A DNA stretch of 64,000 bases from NCBI RefSeq assembly GCF_001418335.1, contig NZ_LIPP01000096.1, forward strand, positions 1 through 64,000. Direction: 5' to 3'. Shown here one piece after another: positions 7,788 to 18,203 of this stretch. Position 1 is the stretch's first letter; each line of letters begins with the position of its first letter. Under the pieces are notes generated by a model that did not search any database, was not told the origin of the DNA, and saw only the letters and a list, made by a program, of their open reading frames with translations. Origin of the DNA: Streptomyces aurantiacus (lineage in GTDB: Bacteria > Actinomycetota > Actinomycetes > Streptomycetales > Streptomycetaceae). The translations under genes and the position numbers were made by a program.

Positions 7788-8696
7788 TCAATCAGTTGTG
7801 GTCCGGTGGAGGAGGTCTGTGCCGCACCAGTTCTGCTGGTGGAGGTGGTCGAGCATGGCCGTCTCCGCCGAACCCGGGTTGCGTCGTACGCCGACGAGGA
7901 CGGGCTCGGTCAGGGAGGGCTGTAGCGGGCAGGCCAGTTCTTCGAAGCCTTCGGGGATGGCCGAGGCCGGGACCACCGTGACACCCAGGCCCTGCGCCAC
8001 GAGCCGCACCGCGGTGGAGATCTGTGACGCCCGGGCCACCGTGTGCGGGCTGAGGCCCGCGTCGGCGAGCAGGCGGGCGAGGTAGTCGTCGAGCAGGCTG
8101 GCGCGCCGGAACCGGATCCATCCCTCCGACGCCAGGTCTTCCACGCGCAGCGCGGCGCGGTGCGAGAGGAGCGGGTGTCCCTTCGGCAGGACGGCGACGT
8201 AGGCCTCCTCGCCCAGCGTGTGCGTGTCGAAGGTGCACCCGGCGGGGAAGCGGTGCACGAGGATCATGTCGAGGGTTCCCTGGCGGACCAGTCGTTCCAT
8301 GTCCGTGGGATCGGGCTCCTCATGGAGGGTCACCTGCAGCTTGGGGTGGCGCTTGCGCAACTGCCCCAGTACTTGGGGCAGTTGGCGTGCCCCCAGGCCC
8401 ATGTGGACGGCGATGATGAGTTCGCCTGTCAGTTCCCCGTCGGCGGCGCGGGCGGCCGCGATGGCGCGCCGGGAGGCGGTCGTTGCGATCTTCGCCTCCG
8501 CAAGGAAGGCCCGCCCTGCCACCGTCACCGTCACCCCGCTGGGGGTGCGGGTGAACAGTTGCACCCCGAGGTGCTTCTCCAGGGCGCCGATCTGCTGCGA
8601 CAGAGAGGGCTGAGTGACCTGCAGACGTTCTGCTGCCGCTGTCATGGAGCCCTCGTCGGCGACGGCCAGGGCGTATTCGTACTGGCGCAGGTTCAT
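7788..8696 (-). CDS. LysR-family transcriptional regulator
   Basis: 302-residue LysR-type regulator with an N-terminal helix-turn-helix (SMTAAAERLQVTQPSLSQQI) and an effector-binding domain. I chose ATG 8696 (MNLRQYEYAL) because LysR proteins usually begin a few residues before the first helix and GGA lies 6 nt upstream; ATG 8717 adds seven residues without a ribosome binding site. Divergent from the SDR gene 187 nt away, which it likely controls. The effector is unknown. Confidence 0.88.
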   Translation of the reverse strand: MNLRQYEYALAVADEGSMTAAAERLQVTQPSLSQQIGALEKHLGVQLFTRTPSGVTVTVAGRAFLAEAKIATTASRRAIAAARAADGELTGELIIAVHMGLGARQLPQVLGQLRKRHPKLQVTLHEEPDPTDMERLVRQGTLDMILVHRFPAGCTFDTHTLGEEAYVAVLPKGHPLLSHRAALRVEDLASEGWIRFRRASLLDDYLARLLADAGLSPHTVARASQISTAVRLVAQGLGVTVVPASAIPEGFEELACPLQPSLTEPVLVGVRRNPGSAETAMLDHLHQQNWCGTDLLHRTTTD

Positions 8697-8882
8697 TCGA
8701 AATCCAACCTTCGACATGACATAGGAGATGTCAATGCAGAGTATACGTTGCCACTATTTGCCTCTATGTCAGGCCGGTCCTACCGTGGTGCACGTCCACC
8801 AGCGCAGCCATCGGGGCCGGAAAACTGCCGGCCCGATCTCGGCGCGCGCCGTCAGACATTTTTACTTTTCGAGGAGCACACA

Positions 8883-9629
8883 ATGGATTTCGAAGGCAAG
8901 AGCGTTCTGATTACGGGTGCGGGGTCGCGAGGAGGTATCGGCGCCGCGACGGCGCACGCGTTCGCACGCGACGGAGCGTCGGTAGTGATCACCGGCCGCA
9001 ACGCCGAGCGCGGGGCCGAGGTGGTGGACGACATCACCGCCGGCGGAGGAAAGGCCCGGTTCATCCTCGCTGATCTGAGTGATCTCGCCGACGTCGAGCG
9101 GTTGGCCGAGGAGGCGGGTGAGATCGACGTACTGGTCAACAACGCGGCGAGCTACCGGGCCAGCATCAAGCCGACCCTCGACCAGGACAGCGAAGCGAAC
9201 GCCGAGTCATGGGACACCAACGTGCGCGCCAACTTCGTCCTCAGCACACGACTCGTCCGGGGGATGATCGAGCGGGGCCACGGCAACATCATCCATATCA
9301 GCAGTATCGCCGCCGCGATCGCCATGCCGCACATGGCGACGTACGGAGCACAGAAGGCGGCCGTCGAATCCTTCACCCGCAGTTGGGCCGCGGAGTGGGG
9401 CCCGTACGGCATACGCGTCAACGCGGTGGCTCCTGGAAACGTGAACAGCGACCAGGTGGTGGAATTCATCGGCGCCGACCAGTTCACGACCTGGTCCGAG
9501 GGCAACCCCCTCAAGCGCAACGCCACGCCCGAGGAACTCGCCGAGGTCATCACGTTCGTGGCGAGCGAGCGCGCGAGCTTCGTCACCGGCCAGGTGATCG
9601 TGGCCGACGGCGGTCGCCTCGCCGTCTGA
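8883..9629 (+). CDS. SDR-family oxidoreductase
   Basis: 248-residue short-chain dehydrogenase/reductase. Seen: Rossmann start TGAGSRGGIG, NNAA motif, catalytic Ser in HISSIA, the YxxxK pair in YGAQKAA, and the conserved C-terminal VTGQVIVADGG. An Arg after the second strand (TGRN) suggests NADP(H). Start ATG 8883 has GAGGAG 7 nt upstream. Expression is likely under the divergent LysR regulator. The substrate is unknown. Confidence 0.9.
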   Translation: MDFEGKSVLITGAGSRGGIGAATAHAFARDGASVVITGRNAERGAEVVDDITAGGGKARFILADLSDLADVERLAEEAGEIDVLVNNAASYRASIKPTLDQDSEANAESWDTNVRANFVLSTRLVRGMIERGHGNIIHISSIAAAIAMPHMATYGAQKAAVESFTRSWAAEWGPYGIRVNAVAPGNVNSDQVVEFIGADQFTTWSEGNPLKRNATPEELAEVITFVASERASFVTGQVIVADGGRLAV

Positions 9630-9690
9630 ACGACGCGACGACCCCCGCCCCAGCGAAGGTCTCCGGCCCTCCGGCCGCCCGCCCGTCCGT

Positions 9691-9720
9691 GTGCGGCCGT
9701 GCGCGGCCGTGCGCGGCCGG
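9691..9720. repeat. Three-copy 10-nt tandem repeat
   Basis: Three units of the type GCGCGGCCGT follow each other 60 nt after the SDR stop codon. It may fold, but no terminator shape is convincing. Confidence 0.6.
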
Positions 9721-9779
9721 AGACCGAACCAGGTCACGACGCCGACCACCGGCCGGGCCGACGACGCACCCGCCTCAGC

Positions 9780-9955
9780 CTTTCCGGTGCATGGCCAGCA
9801 TCCTGGATCGACGGGGAGTCGATGACGGGGGCGACGGCTCCGGGCGCCTTGCCCGTCTCACGGCGGATCCGTTTACGGAGCCGGCCACGGCTCTCCGGTG
9901 TCCACGACATGGTGGAGCGCGTCCACGATCTCCCGGCGAGGGTGCTTCTCGGCAC
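9780..9955 (-). pseudogene. IS5-family transposase remnant
   Basis: Two pieces in different frames match an IS5-type transposase: HPRREIVDALHHVV, then RKRIRRETGKAPGAVAPVI followed by a degraded DSQS-like motif (DSPSIQ). A frameshift lies near 9880 and most of the gene is missing. This explains the otherwise empty stretch between the SDR and DUF427 genes. Confidence 0.6.
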
Positions 9956-10014
9956 GGCCGCCTGTCCTCCTTTCGCAGGCCGGTGTCGGTAGCCGTGGCT
10001 CGATCAGGGCCGGA

Positions 10015-10413
10015 ATGAGAATGTTGACGTCCAGTGAGAAGCGAATCCCTGGGCCGGACCACCCCATCGAGGTCGTCGAGCACTCCGGTCTGATCGGGGT
10101 GGTCACTCAGGACGGCGGGAAGGTCGTCGCCGAGACGACCTCTGCCGTCACCCTGACCGAGGTCGGCTGTCCGGCCGTTCATTACCTCCCCCTGGCCGAT
10201 GTCGACCAGGCACTTCTGGAGCGGACGGACTCCCGCACCTACTGCCCGTACAAGGGCGAGGCGTCCTACTACAGCCTCGTCACCCCCGAGAAGAAGATCG
10301 CGGACGCGGTGTGGTTCTACGAGGAGCCGTTCGAGGCCGTGGAGGCGATCGCCGGCCGCGTCGCCTTCTACCCCGAGCACGTTGAAATCCCCTTTGAGGC
10401 CGTCTCCGACTGA
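10015..10413 (+). CDS. DUF427 domain protein
   Basis: 132-residue protein with the DUF427 pattern: PLADVDQALLERTDS, TYCPYKGEASYYSL and VAFYPEHVEI. DUF427 proteins are small beta-rich proteins common in actinobacteria, without a firmly assigned role. Start: ATG 10015 with AGGG 5 nt upstream; ATG 10021 is possible. It lies 112 nt upstream of egtA on the same strand, but with no obvious coupling. Confidence 0.85.
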   Translation: MRMLTSSEKRIPGPDHPIEVVEHSGLIGVVTQDGGKVVAETTSAVTLTEVGCPAVHYLPLADVDQALLERTDSRTYCPYKGEASYYSLVTPEKKIADAVWFYEEPFEAVEAIAGRVAFYPEHVEIPFEAVSD

Positions 10414-10525
10414 CGGCCCCGCGTGGGGGCGGAGCGGTTTCCCCCTCGACACGCCGCTCCGCCTCTGCGCCCCCATCTCCGGGCCCCACCTGACCCGCAC
10501 CGGATCGTGCGAGAGGAGGACAGAA

Positions 10526-11773
10526 ATGACCGAACAACTGACCCTGAAAGCAGCGGAAGCGCATGTGCGCGGCGTGTGTTTCAAGACCGGTCCCCCTGAG
10601 CGGATCGGTGTGGAGACGGAGTGGCTGGTCCAGGACCGCCACAACCCTCGGCTGCCGATATCCGGCGACCGGCTGACCGCCGCCCTCGCTCCGGTCGAGG
10701 TGACCGGCGCCCTGCCCGGGGGCAGCAGGCTCACCCGTGAGCCGGGCGGCCAGCTGGAGCTGAGTTCCCCGCCGGCCCTCTCGCTCGGCGCGTGCGTCGA
10801 GATGATGGCCGCGGATCTTGCCGTACTGCGCACGGCGGTCGAGCAGGCCGACCTGGTACTCGTCGGCCGGGGCCTCGACCCTTATCGTGAACCGTCTCGC
10901 GTGCTCGACCACCCCCGCTACCGGGCCATGGAGAGCTTCTTCGACCGCGAGGGCCCCTGGGGCCGCGACATGATGCGCCGCACCGCATCCGTACAGATCA
11001 ACCTGGACTGCGGCGAGGACTCCCGCGGCGTCGGCGGCTACCGCTCCCGCTGGGAACTCGCCCACCGTATCGGTCCCGTGCTCGTCGCCGCCTTCGCCAA
11101 CTCCCCGATACAGGACGGGTGGCCCACCGGGTGGCTGTCCGGCCGGCAGGACATCTGGTCCCGGATGGATGCCGGTCGCACCCGCCCGCCCCGCTACCAC
11201 TCCGACCCACGTGTGGCCTGGACCCGCTATGCGCTCGACGCGCAGGTGATGTGCATACCGGGCGACCTCGACGGGGACTGGTCCGCGCCCTCCGGCCTGA
11301 CCTTCCGCGCCTGGCTGCGGGGCGTACCCGAGCTTCGGCCGCCGACCCTGACCGACCTGGACTACCACCTCAGCACCCTCTTCCCGCCGGTCAGGCCGCG
11401 CGGCCGGCTGGAGTTGCGGATGACCGACGCGCAGAACGGCGACGACTGGGCCGTGCCGACGGTGCTGGCCGCGACGCTCCTGAACGACCCGGTGGCGGCC
11501 GATGCCGCCTACGCGGCAACCGAGCCACTCTGCCCGGACCCGCAGCGGCCCGTCCCCTCCCACGACGTCTGGCTGCGGGCGGCCCGCACCGGCCTCGACG
11601 ACCAGGACCTCGCCAAGGCCGCCCGCGCCTGCTTCGCCGCAGCCGACAGCGCCCTCGCCGTTCCCGGCACCCCGGCGGCCCTGCGGCATGCTTTGACCGA
11701 TTTCGCCGAGCGCTACACAGAGCGCCGCCGTTCCCCCGCCCATGACCACCTGGACGCCCTCCGCCGCACCTGA
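10526..11773 (+). CDS. egtA: Glutamate-cysteine ligase, ergothioneine biosynthesis
   Basis: 415-residue ligase joining Glu and Cys to gamma-glutamylcysteine, the sulfur donor for ergothioneine. Seen: GVETEWLV near the N-terminus, GGQLELSSPP in the ATP-grasp-like core, RTASVQINLDCG, and GRLELRMTDAQ near residue 290. An ideal AGGAGG lies 7 nt upstream of ATG 10526. In many Streptomyces egtA is followed by egtB, egtC and egtD; here the next sequence is a broken YceI gene, so the cluster is either cut or located elsewhere. Confidence 0.88.
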   Translation: MTEQLTLKAAEAHVRGVCFKTGPPERIGVETEWLVQDRHNPRLPISGDRLTAALAPVEVTGALPGGSRLTREPGGQLELSSPPALSLGACVEMMAADLAVLRTAVEQADLVLVGRGLDPYREPSRVLDHPRYRAMESFFDREGPWGRDMMRRTASVQINLDCGEDSRGVGGYRSRWELAHRIGPVLVAAFANSPIQDGWPTGWLSGRQDIWSRMDAGRTRPPRYHSDPRVAWTRYALDAQVMCIPGDLDGDWSAPSGLTFRAWLRGVPELRPPTLTDLDYHLSTLFPPVRPRGRLELRMTDAQNGDDWAVPTVLAATLLNDPVAADAAYAATEPLCPDPQRPVPSHDVWLRAARTGLDDQDLAKAARACFAAADSALAVPGTPAALRHALTDFAERYTERRRSPAHDHLDALRRT

Positions 11774-11812
11774 CCGCACCAGCAACACCTCGTCGGCCGC
11801 TCCCGCCCTCGG

Positions 11813-12329
11813 TCAGCCGTCTTGGCCCTGCGGTCCGACGAACTGCATGTCCAGGTGAAGCTTGACGACATCGCCGAGGAGCCCGGTGCGAAGTCCAGTC
11901 CGAAGTCGAGGCGTCGGATCTCCCCCGCCGCCTCGAACCCGGCGTGCTTCCTCAGGTCCACGGGGTGGTCCACCACACCGCCGAACTCGACGGTGAGCGT
12001 GACCGGGCGGGTCACGTCCCCGATGGTCAGATCCCCGCCATCGTCCAGTCTTCGCCCTCTCCGGACACCCGTGTTGAGCGGAACGTCATCGTCGGCCGCT
12101 TCTCCACATCGAGCAGCTCGGCGGAGCGGGTGTGCGCGTCGCGATCGGAGTTGCCGGTGTCGATGGAGGCGAGAGCGATCTCGGCGGTCACCCGCACGTC
12201 GTCGAGGGCCTCACCGACGTACAGCCCGGTCTTGAACTCGGTGAACCGGCCGCGCACCTTGGCGATCCCGAGGTGGCGGATGGTGAAGTTGACCGCGGAG
12301 TGCAGGGGATCGAGTTCCCAATCACCGGC
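11813..12329 (-). pseudogene. YceI-family protein, truncated and frameshifted
   Basis: Typical YceI (lipocalin-like, polyisoprenoid-binding) sequence: WELDPLHSAVNFTIRHLG, VRGRFTEFKTGL, RPTMTFRSTRV, VTLTVEFGGVV. Two single-base losses break it: one in a G run near 12029 (GCGGGGATCTG) and one near 11887 (CACCGGGCTCC). The N-terminus before AGDWELD is missing; the sequence changes at about 12330 into a MarR fragment on the other strand. Confidence 0.85.
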
Positions 12330-12331
12330 AG

Positions 12332-12466
12332 GAGGAGCTGGCCGAGCTCGGGTTGGAGACGAAGGAGTTCTTCGTCCTGGCCGAGGTGGAGGCATCGCCG
12401 TACCCGGCCGAGATCGCGACTGCGCTGCTGCTGCCCAAGGCGAGCGTGACGGTCTACGTTCGCAAC
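12332..12466 (+). pseudogene. MarR-family regulator fragment
   Basis: 45 codons read ELGLETKEFFVLAEVE, then SPYPAEIATALLLPKASVTV, matching the first helices and recognition region of a MarR regulator. Both ends are missing: it starts at the YceI junction and turns into unrelated sequence after YVRN. Divergent marR/yceI pairs are common, so this looks like one deletion that removed the shared promoter and both starts. Confidence 0.7.
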
Positions 12467-12530
12467 TCAGGCAATGCGGGACCCGGCCGCCGACCTCCGG
12501 CAGCAACAACCGGTGACGCCCTGTGGCTGA

Positions 12531-12566
12531 GCGCTTCAGTTGGCCCTTCGGCGCTTGAGTTGGCCC
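12531..12566. repeat. Direct repeat GCGCTT(C/G)AGTTGGCCC
   Basis: A 16-mer occurs at 12531-12546 and 12551-12566 with one mismatch; a third TTGGCCC is at 12582-12588. Such closely spaced copies resemble subterminal repeats of a transposable element, but no transposase is attached. Confidence 0.5.
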
Positions 12567-12761
12567 CGCTGGGCATCGCGGTTGGCCCGACATGGTGGCG
12601 ATCATGCGCAATCGACGACGGTCGAGCCGACCTTGCTAGAGGGTGGACCTCGCGGTCCGCGGTTGCATCCCGTAGGTCTCCTGGACCGGTGATATCGCCG
12701 TAGGCGGCGCGTCACGGCATCGGGAGGAGCGCGTCCGTCCACACCGACGGCAAAAGGCAAA

Positions 12762-12787
12762 GGCAAGGAGGTTACTCACTCCTTGCC
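12762..12787. terminator. Hairpin GGCAAGGAG-8-CTCCTTGCC
   Basis: A perfect 9-bp stem with an 8-nt loop lies just upstream of the rox control region. It could end transcription entering from the left. No T tract follows. Confidence 0.45.
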
Positions 12788-12808
12788 ACTCTCAACTTAT
12801 AGCGCACC

Positions 12809-12829
12809 GGGGGCCTTGCGGCGAGACCC
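12809..12829 (+). promoter_or_regulatory. Possible rifamycin-associated element (RAE)
   Basis: The segment contains GGGGCCTTGCGGCGAGACCC at 12810-12829. It resembles, with one extra C, the 19-bp imperfect inverted repeat with a GGGGCTTGCGGC core that I recall upstream of rifamycin-inactivation genes in actinomycetes. It lies about 110 nt before the rox start. The match is from memory. Confidence 0.55.
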
Positions 12830-12908
12830 GGGTTGTGCTGCAAAATTTCCGGCCGAGGCCAGAACCTGCGGAAATCGTGGATTCACAAAGCACGTGTGTT
12901 TGTGCTGA

Positions 12909-14366
<1,458 letters not shown>

Positions 14367-14375
14367 GCGCTGAGT

Positions 14376-14396
14376 ACCAGGCACCAGGCACCAGGC
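14376..14396. repeat. Three tandem ACCAGGC units
   Basis: Three copies of ACCAGGC follow the rox stop codon within 10 nt. No function is evident. Confidence 0.6.
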
Positions 14397-14508
14397 CGGG
14401 ACAACCACAGCGCTCAGCGCGACCAACTCAAGTGCTGGAACGTCAACTGAATCCCTCAGTCACACGCTCACTCAGGGAACAAAAACACCTACTGAGCTTG
14501 TTCTTCAT

Positions 14509-15956
14509 CTACCAAGCTCTTCCGGGCTTGCCGATGGCCTTGAGGCTCTCGGGGCGTTTGACGGTCTTGCCGACGTCGTAGCGGGGTGCCGAGCGCTTGT
14601 TCTTGGAGCCGGGTGGCCTCCCGGGGCCAGCTCCTCGGGGTTTGGGAACACGGGCCGGGCAGGCGAGGTGAGCGCGGATGTTCCTGAACCCTCGGCGGAC
14701 CCGGGCCGGGGTGAGCCGGTCGGAGGTGGTGGGTTTCTCCCAGGGCCGGCGGAGGTCCGCGGCGAGGGGCCGGGTGAGCCGGAGCTGGGTGTGAGCAACG
14801 ATCAGGATCCAGGTCCAGCGGTCCGCGGCTTCGGGAGTGCGAAGTTTCGGGGTGGTCCATCCGAGAGTCTGCTTCACGAAGCGGAAGGTGTGCTCCAGGT
14901 CGAAACGGCGGAGAAACGCCTGCCAGAAGCGGTCCACGTCGTCCGGGGTGGCGCCGGTCTTGGAGGACCATGACCACACCGGCGGAGCATCCCGGTCCTT
15001 CGACAGATGCTCGACCTACAACCGCATCAACGTCCCCTCAGCCAGGGGAAGTTCACCATCATGGTCAAGCCATGAGGAACGGTGGGTGAGTCGGGGGTGG
15101 ACCCGGTCCCATGCCTGGGTCTCGGCCTTGCCGTAGTTGTTGGTGTCGGTGACCGTAGTGATCGCGGGCTCGGGCCAGGTCTCCGGCTTGGTCAACCGGA
15201 ATTCCGGGCCGTGCTTGGGCGGTCGGCCGTTGACGCCATGCATCCGCGGTGGATTCGGCAGCCGCATCACGCGGTCCGAGCGGACCCGGCCGACCAGCTC
15301 GACCGGCAGGTCGCGCAGGACCCGGGCCAGGCGGGTGACGTCGTCGCCGGCGTCGAAGACGATCACGATGGCCGGGTCCCCGGCCTGCCACTGGCCCGCG
15401 GCAGTGAGCCGCTCGACGACACCTCGTAGCTGGGCCGCGGTGACCGCGGTCGCGTCGTCCGCCGGGCCGAGCCGGACCGCGTCCAGGATCGCGGTCCAGG
15501 AGGTAGCGCCCGGCTCCAGCACGGCCACGAAGGAGTAGGGCCAGCCCGGAATGAACTGCGACGCAGTCTTCGCGCAACCGTAGACGTGGCAGAACAGGCG
15601 CTCTGCCGAGCACGGCGCGTCCGAGCGAAGCCATGGCGACACGTCGACCGCCAGGACCAGACGCCCACCGTCGGAACGCCGCAGCGGCAGGCCGGCCAGC
15701 ACCGTCCGCAGCCGGTCGACGTCGAGCCGGCCGTGGTTCAGGCCGCCGTACATCGCTCCGTGCCCACGCCGATGCTCGGGCACCAGCGTCAAGTCCACCG
15801 GGGACTTCACCGCCCGTCCGCACACAGCACCGGGTCTGCCAGCTCGAACAACTCGTCGCGCCGGGCGGTCAGACACTCGTAGAACTCCCCCCGGAAGCGT
15901 GACGCTTCCGCGAGCGCTTTCCTTCGGACAGCATCAGGCAGCAGACTCACCCTCAC
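14509..15956 (-). pseudogene. NF041680-like transposase, broken twice
   Basis: About 480 codons of a DDE-type transposase: N-terminal LLPDAVRRKALAEASRFRG, middle VDLTLVPEHRRGHGAMYGGL and LVLAVDVSPWLRSDA, then DLEHTFRFVKQTLGWTTPKL and a basic C-terminus. Two defects are seen. First, one base is lost near 15808, so the N-terminal segment ends at CADGR instead of running into VKSPVDL. Second, an in-frame TAG near 15016 stands where Lys (AAG) is expected in RLKVEHLSKD. Likely GTG starts are 15956 or 15950. Terminal inverted repeats were not found. Confidence 0.8.
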
Positions 15957-16116
15957 GGCCTTCGTCGTGGTCACGTGCACCTTGGTCGGAGCACATGATC
16001 AGACGAAGGCCGCCCCCACGTCCGGCGCTTCCCGCCTTGAGCGATCAAGTTCGAGTGACCATTCGAGAGCGAAGTCCCGATGCCGTTGCCGGGTATGGCC
16101 GCGCGAGAATCAGACT

Positions 16117-16458
16117 ATGGGGATTGACCTGCAGTTGCACGACAGCCGGCCGTACTGGCCCCGCCGACGCTCGAAGCGCAAGCCGAGCCTGATCCGCCAG
16201 TCCGGCGAGTACGGTGAAGCACTGGCTCAGCTGATCGCCAAGCTCCCGACAAACACCTCTGGAAAGCTCTGGACGGTCGACCCCTACAACGACACCGTCC
16301 TCAACGAGCAAGAGGCCGAAGCCGCACTTCGCGAGGCCCCAGACCTCCTGGACCGCTGTACTGACGACCTCCAAGCCAATGCGGTCCGCGAACTAGCCAC
16401 CTACCTGCAGGACTGTGCCACGACTCCCGGCAGCTACCTGGTCTTCGTCGGAGACTAG
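16117..16458 (+). CDS. Hypothetical protein, 113 residues
   Basis: Small soluble protein starting MGIDLQLHDS with a basic patch (RRRSKRK) followed by an acidic helical part (EQEAEAALREAPDLLD) and ending YLVFVGD. No domain recognised. Base composition and codon use look like a real gene. It stands alone between two insertion sequences. The ribosome binding site is weak. Confidence 0.6.
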   Translation: MGIDLQLHDSRPYWPRRRSKRKPSLIRQSGEYGEALAQLIAKLPTNTSGKLWTVDPYNDTVLNEQEAEAALREAPDLLDRCTDDLQANAVRELATYLQDCATTPGSYLVFVGD

Positions 16459-16531
16459 CCAGACCAGCAAGAGGTTAAAGAACAAGTTCAGAGCCTGTGT
16501 CTGATCCCCTCATATGGATCTTTGGCCGGGT

Positions 16532-17677
16532 CTAAGCGGCTTGGGTGAAGTTCTTTGCTGATCCTCGGATTCGGTTTCGTCGCTGGGTCATTGCCTGGTC
16601 GACGGCTTCGCCGAGGGAGTCGGTGCTGGTCTGGCTGCGTTGCGGACAGTCCTCGTACTTCGCCTGCCGCCGGACCAGCTCGATGTCGTTCAACTCCGGG
16701 CTGTATGGCGGCAGACGGAACAGTTCCACTCCGGTCTTCGCCAGTTGACGTCGGCGGCCCTTGAACGCGTTGGCCCTGTGGGCCGAGGCGTTGTCCAGTA
16801 CGACCGTGCATGGCCTGCGCCGTTCCCAGACCGGCATGATGTCGACGCCGAGGCCGTCGGCGGCCAGGTCCAGCACGGCCGCGCCACCGCCCAGGCCCGC
16901 CAGCCGCGCGCAGACGAAGTCCAGCAGTATCTCCGCGTCGATCTTCCCGCTGGTGCTCTGCCGGACCAGGTCCGGCTCGCTGCCGAGGACCTTCGCGCCG
17001 AGCACGTTGACCCGGCGATTGCGGGTGTCCTCCTTCGGCACCACAGCGCGCTGCCCGATCCTGGACCAGGTGTAGCCGGTGGGCATGGTGGGAGCGAACC
17101 CGGACTCGTCCAGGAAGATCAGATCGCGTTCGCCCGCGTGCGCGGCCTGCCGCAAGGCCGCAAGACCTCCAAATGGGCCCGGGGCGGACTACTGGAGGAC
17201 GGGGTCGGCCTTGTGCCGCAGGCTGTCGCGGGTACGTTTCCAGCGGAAACCCTCGCGCCGCAGCAGCTCGCCCGGCCAGTCCGAGGAGATCTCCACCTCG
17301 CGCTCGTCCCGCAGCCACTCACACAGGGCGGGGACAGTCCACGTGATCCCGGCCTGGGCAGAGTCGTCCAGAAGCCCGCCCAGCGCGGCTCGGTCCTCCG
17401 CCCCCAGCAGCCTCGCCGGCCTGCCCGGCCTGCCCGGCCGCGGGGCATCCGGCAGCCCCGCGATCCCACCCTTCTCGAAGCGGTGGACAGTAGCTCGGAC
17501 CGTGACCGGATGGCACTCCAGCACGCCCGCGACCTCAGCAACGGACCGGCCCTGGTCGAGGAACCGGACACACTCGGCGCGCTGCCGCGTGTACTGGGTC
17601 AGATCGCGGCGGGCCAGCAGCGCGTGCAGGTCACGGCGTTGCTCGTCGGTCAGCGCGACTCGGAGGATGTTCGGCAT
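16532..17677 (-). pseudogene. IS630-family transposase, interrupted
   Basis: Winged-helix N-terminus with CVRFLDQGRSVAEVAGVL and PVTVRATVHRFEKGG, then a DDE core with LIFLDESGFAP, VVLDNASAHRA and LPPYSPELNDIE, so all three catalytic acids are present. ATG 17677 has GGAGGG 6 nt upstream. A TAG at 17189-17191 stops the frame after ADPVLQ. Just downstream there is an apparent extra C and an 8-bp tandem duplication (TTGCGGCC then TTGCGGCA), which together keep the frame. The stop codon of the gene lies at the left end of the element. Confidence 0.8.
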
Positions 17678-17731
17678 GGCGTCCCTCCCCAAGGACGCCC
17701 ACCCAACGCAACCCACTTCACCAGCTCCGCT
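16535..17731. mobile_element. IS630-family insertion sequence, about 1.2 kb
   Basis: Ends are imperfect inverted repeats: AGCGGCTTGGGTGAAG on the left and the complement of CTTCACCAGCTCCGCT on the right. Each is flanked by TA (16533-16534 and 17732-17733), the target duplicated by IS630 elements. Removing the element and one TA restores GGGTCTAGTCGG. Confidence 0.75.
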
Positions 17732-17945
17732 TAGTCGGCCGCCGCGAGTCGTCTGAGGACTTCGACGGGCGTGAAACTCCATCCGACGAAACGGGGTCCG
17801 CTCCAGTTGATGCCGATCAGGAGTCCCTCGCTGGAGGCAGCAGGCAGGTCGCTGTCGCGCCAGGCATCCGGAGGCATGGATTCAACCCGTAGCCCATTTG
17901 CCCAGATCTTCGCCGCCCGCGCGGCGCGAGCGGTTGTCGACCGGT
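17731..17945 (-). pseudogene. Unrecognised C-terminal gene fragment
   Basis: About 70 codons read ARAAKIWANGLRVESMP, LLIGINWSGPRFVGWSF and PVEVLRRLAAAD before a stop that coincides with the IS630 insertion site. The protein looks genuine but not recognisable. Its upstream part is replaced at about 17950 by a fragment of an FG-GAP gene on the other strand. Confidence 0.5.
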
Positions 17946-17964
17946 AGGGAAGACTCCGGGTGCC

Positions 17965-18114
17965 GTCAGCCGCGACGCCGAGGCCGTACTGTGCTGGGTC
18001 CTCACCTGCGACGGCGGCCCCTCGCAGTGGTGGATCGTCGAGGCCCATTGCGACGGACGAGAAGGGCGTCATGACCTTCATGGACAAGAGGTTCACGCAC
18101 GCGTCCTTCGACTG
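17965..18114 (+). pseudogene. C-terminal fragment of an FG-GAP repeat protein
   Basis: DAEAVLCWVL and GGPSQWWIVE, then after a frameshift VMTFMDKRFTHASFD and a stop. This is a diverged copy of the last 50 residues of the intact FG-GAP lipoprotein 90 nt downstream (HAEAVLRWSL, GPSQWWIVED, FTDQPFTDASV). Confidence 0.75.
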
Positions 18115-18203
18115 ACCTGCACGTCGCCGCGCTGAGGCACGGCCTCATAACGAAGCACCCCATGTTCCTGACAGCGGTCGGGGACATGGGGTGTCGTCGT
18201 TCC

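Noticed and set aside
10280-11788. 502-codon frame opposite egtA
   Set aside because: Antisense shadow; EgtA motifs are clear on the plus strand.
14500-15960. Possible inverted ends of the NF041680-like element
   Set aside because: I compared both flanks and found no convincing matching ends.
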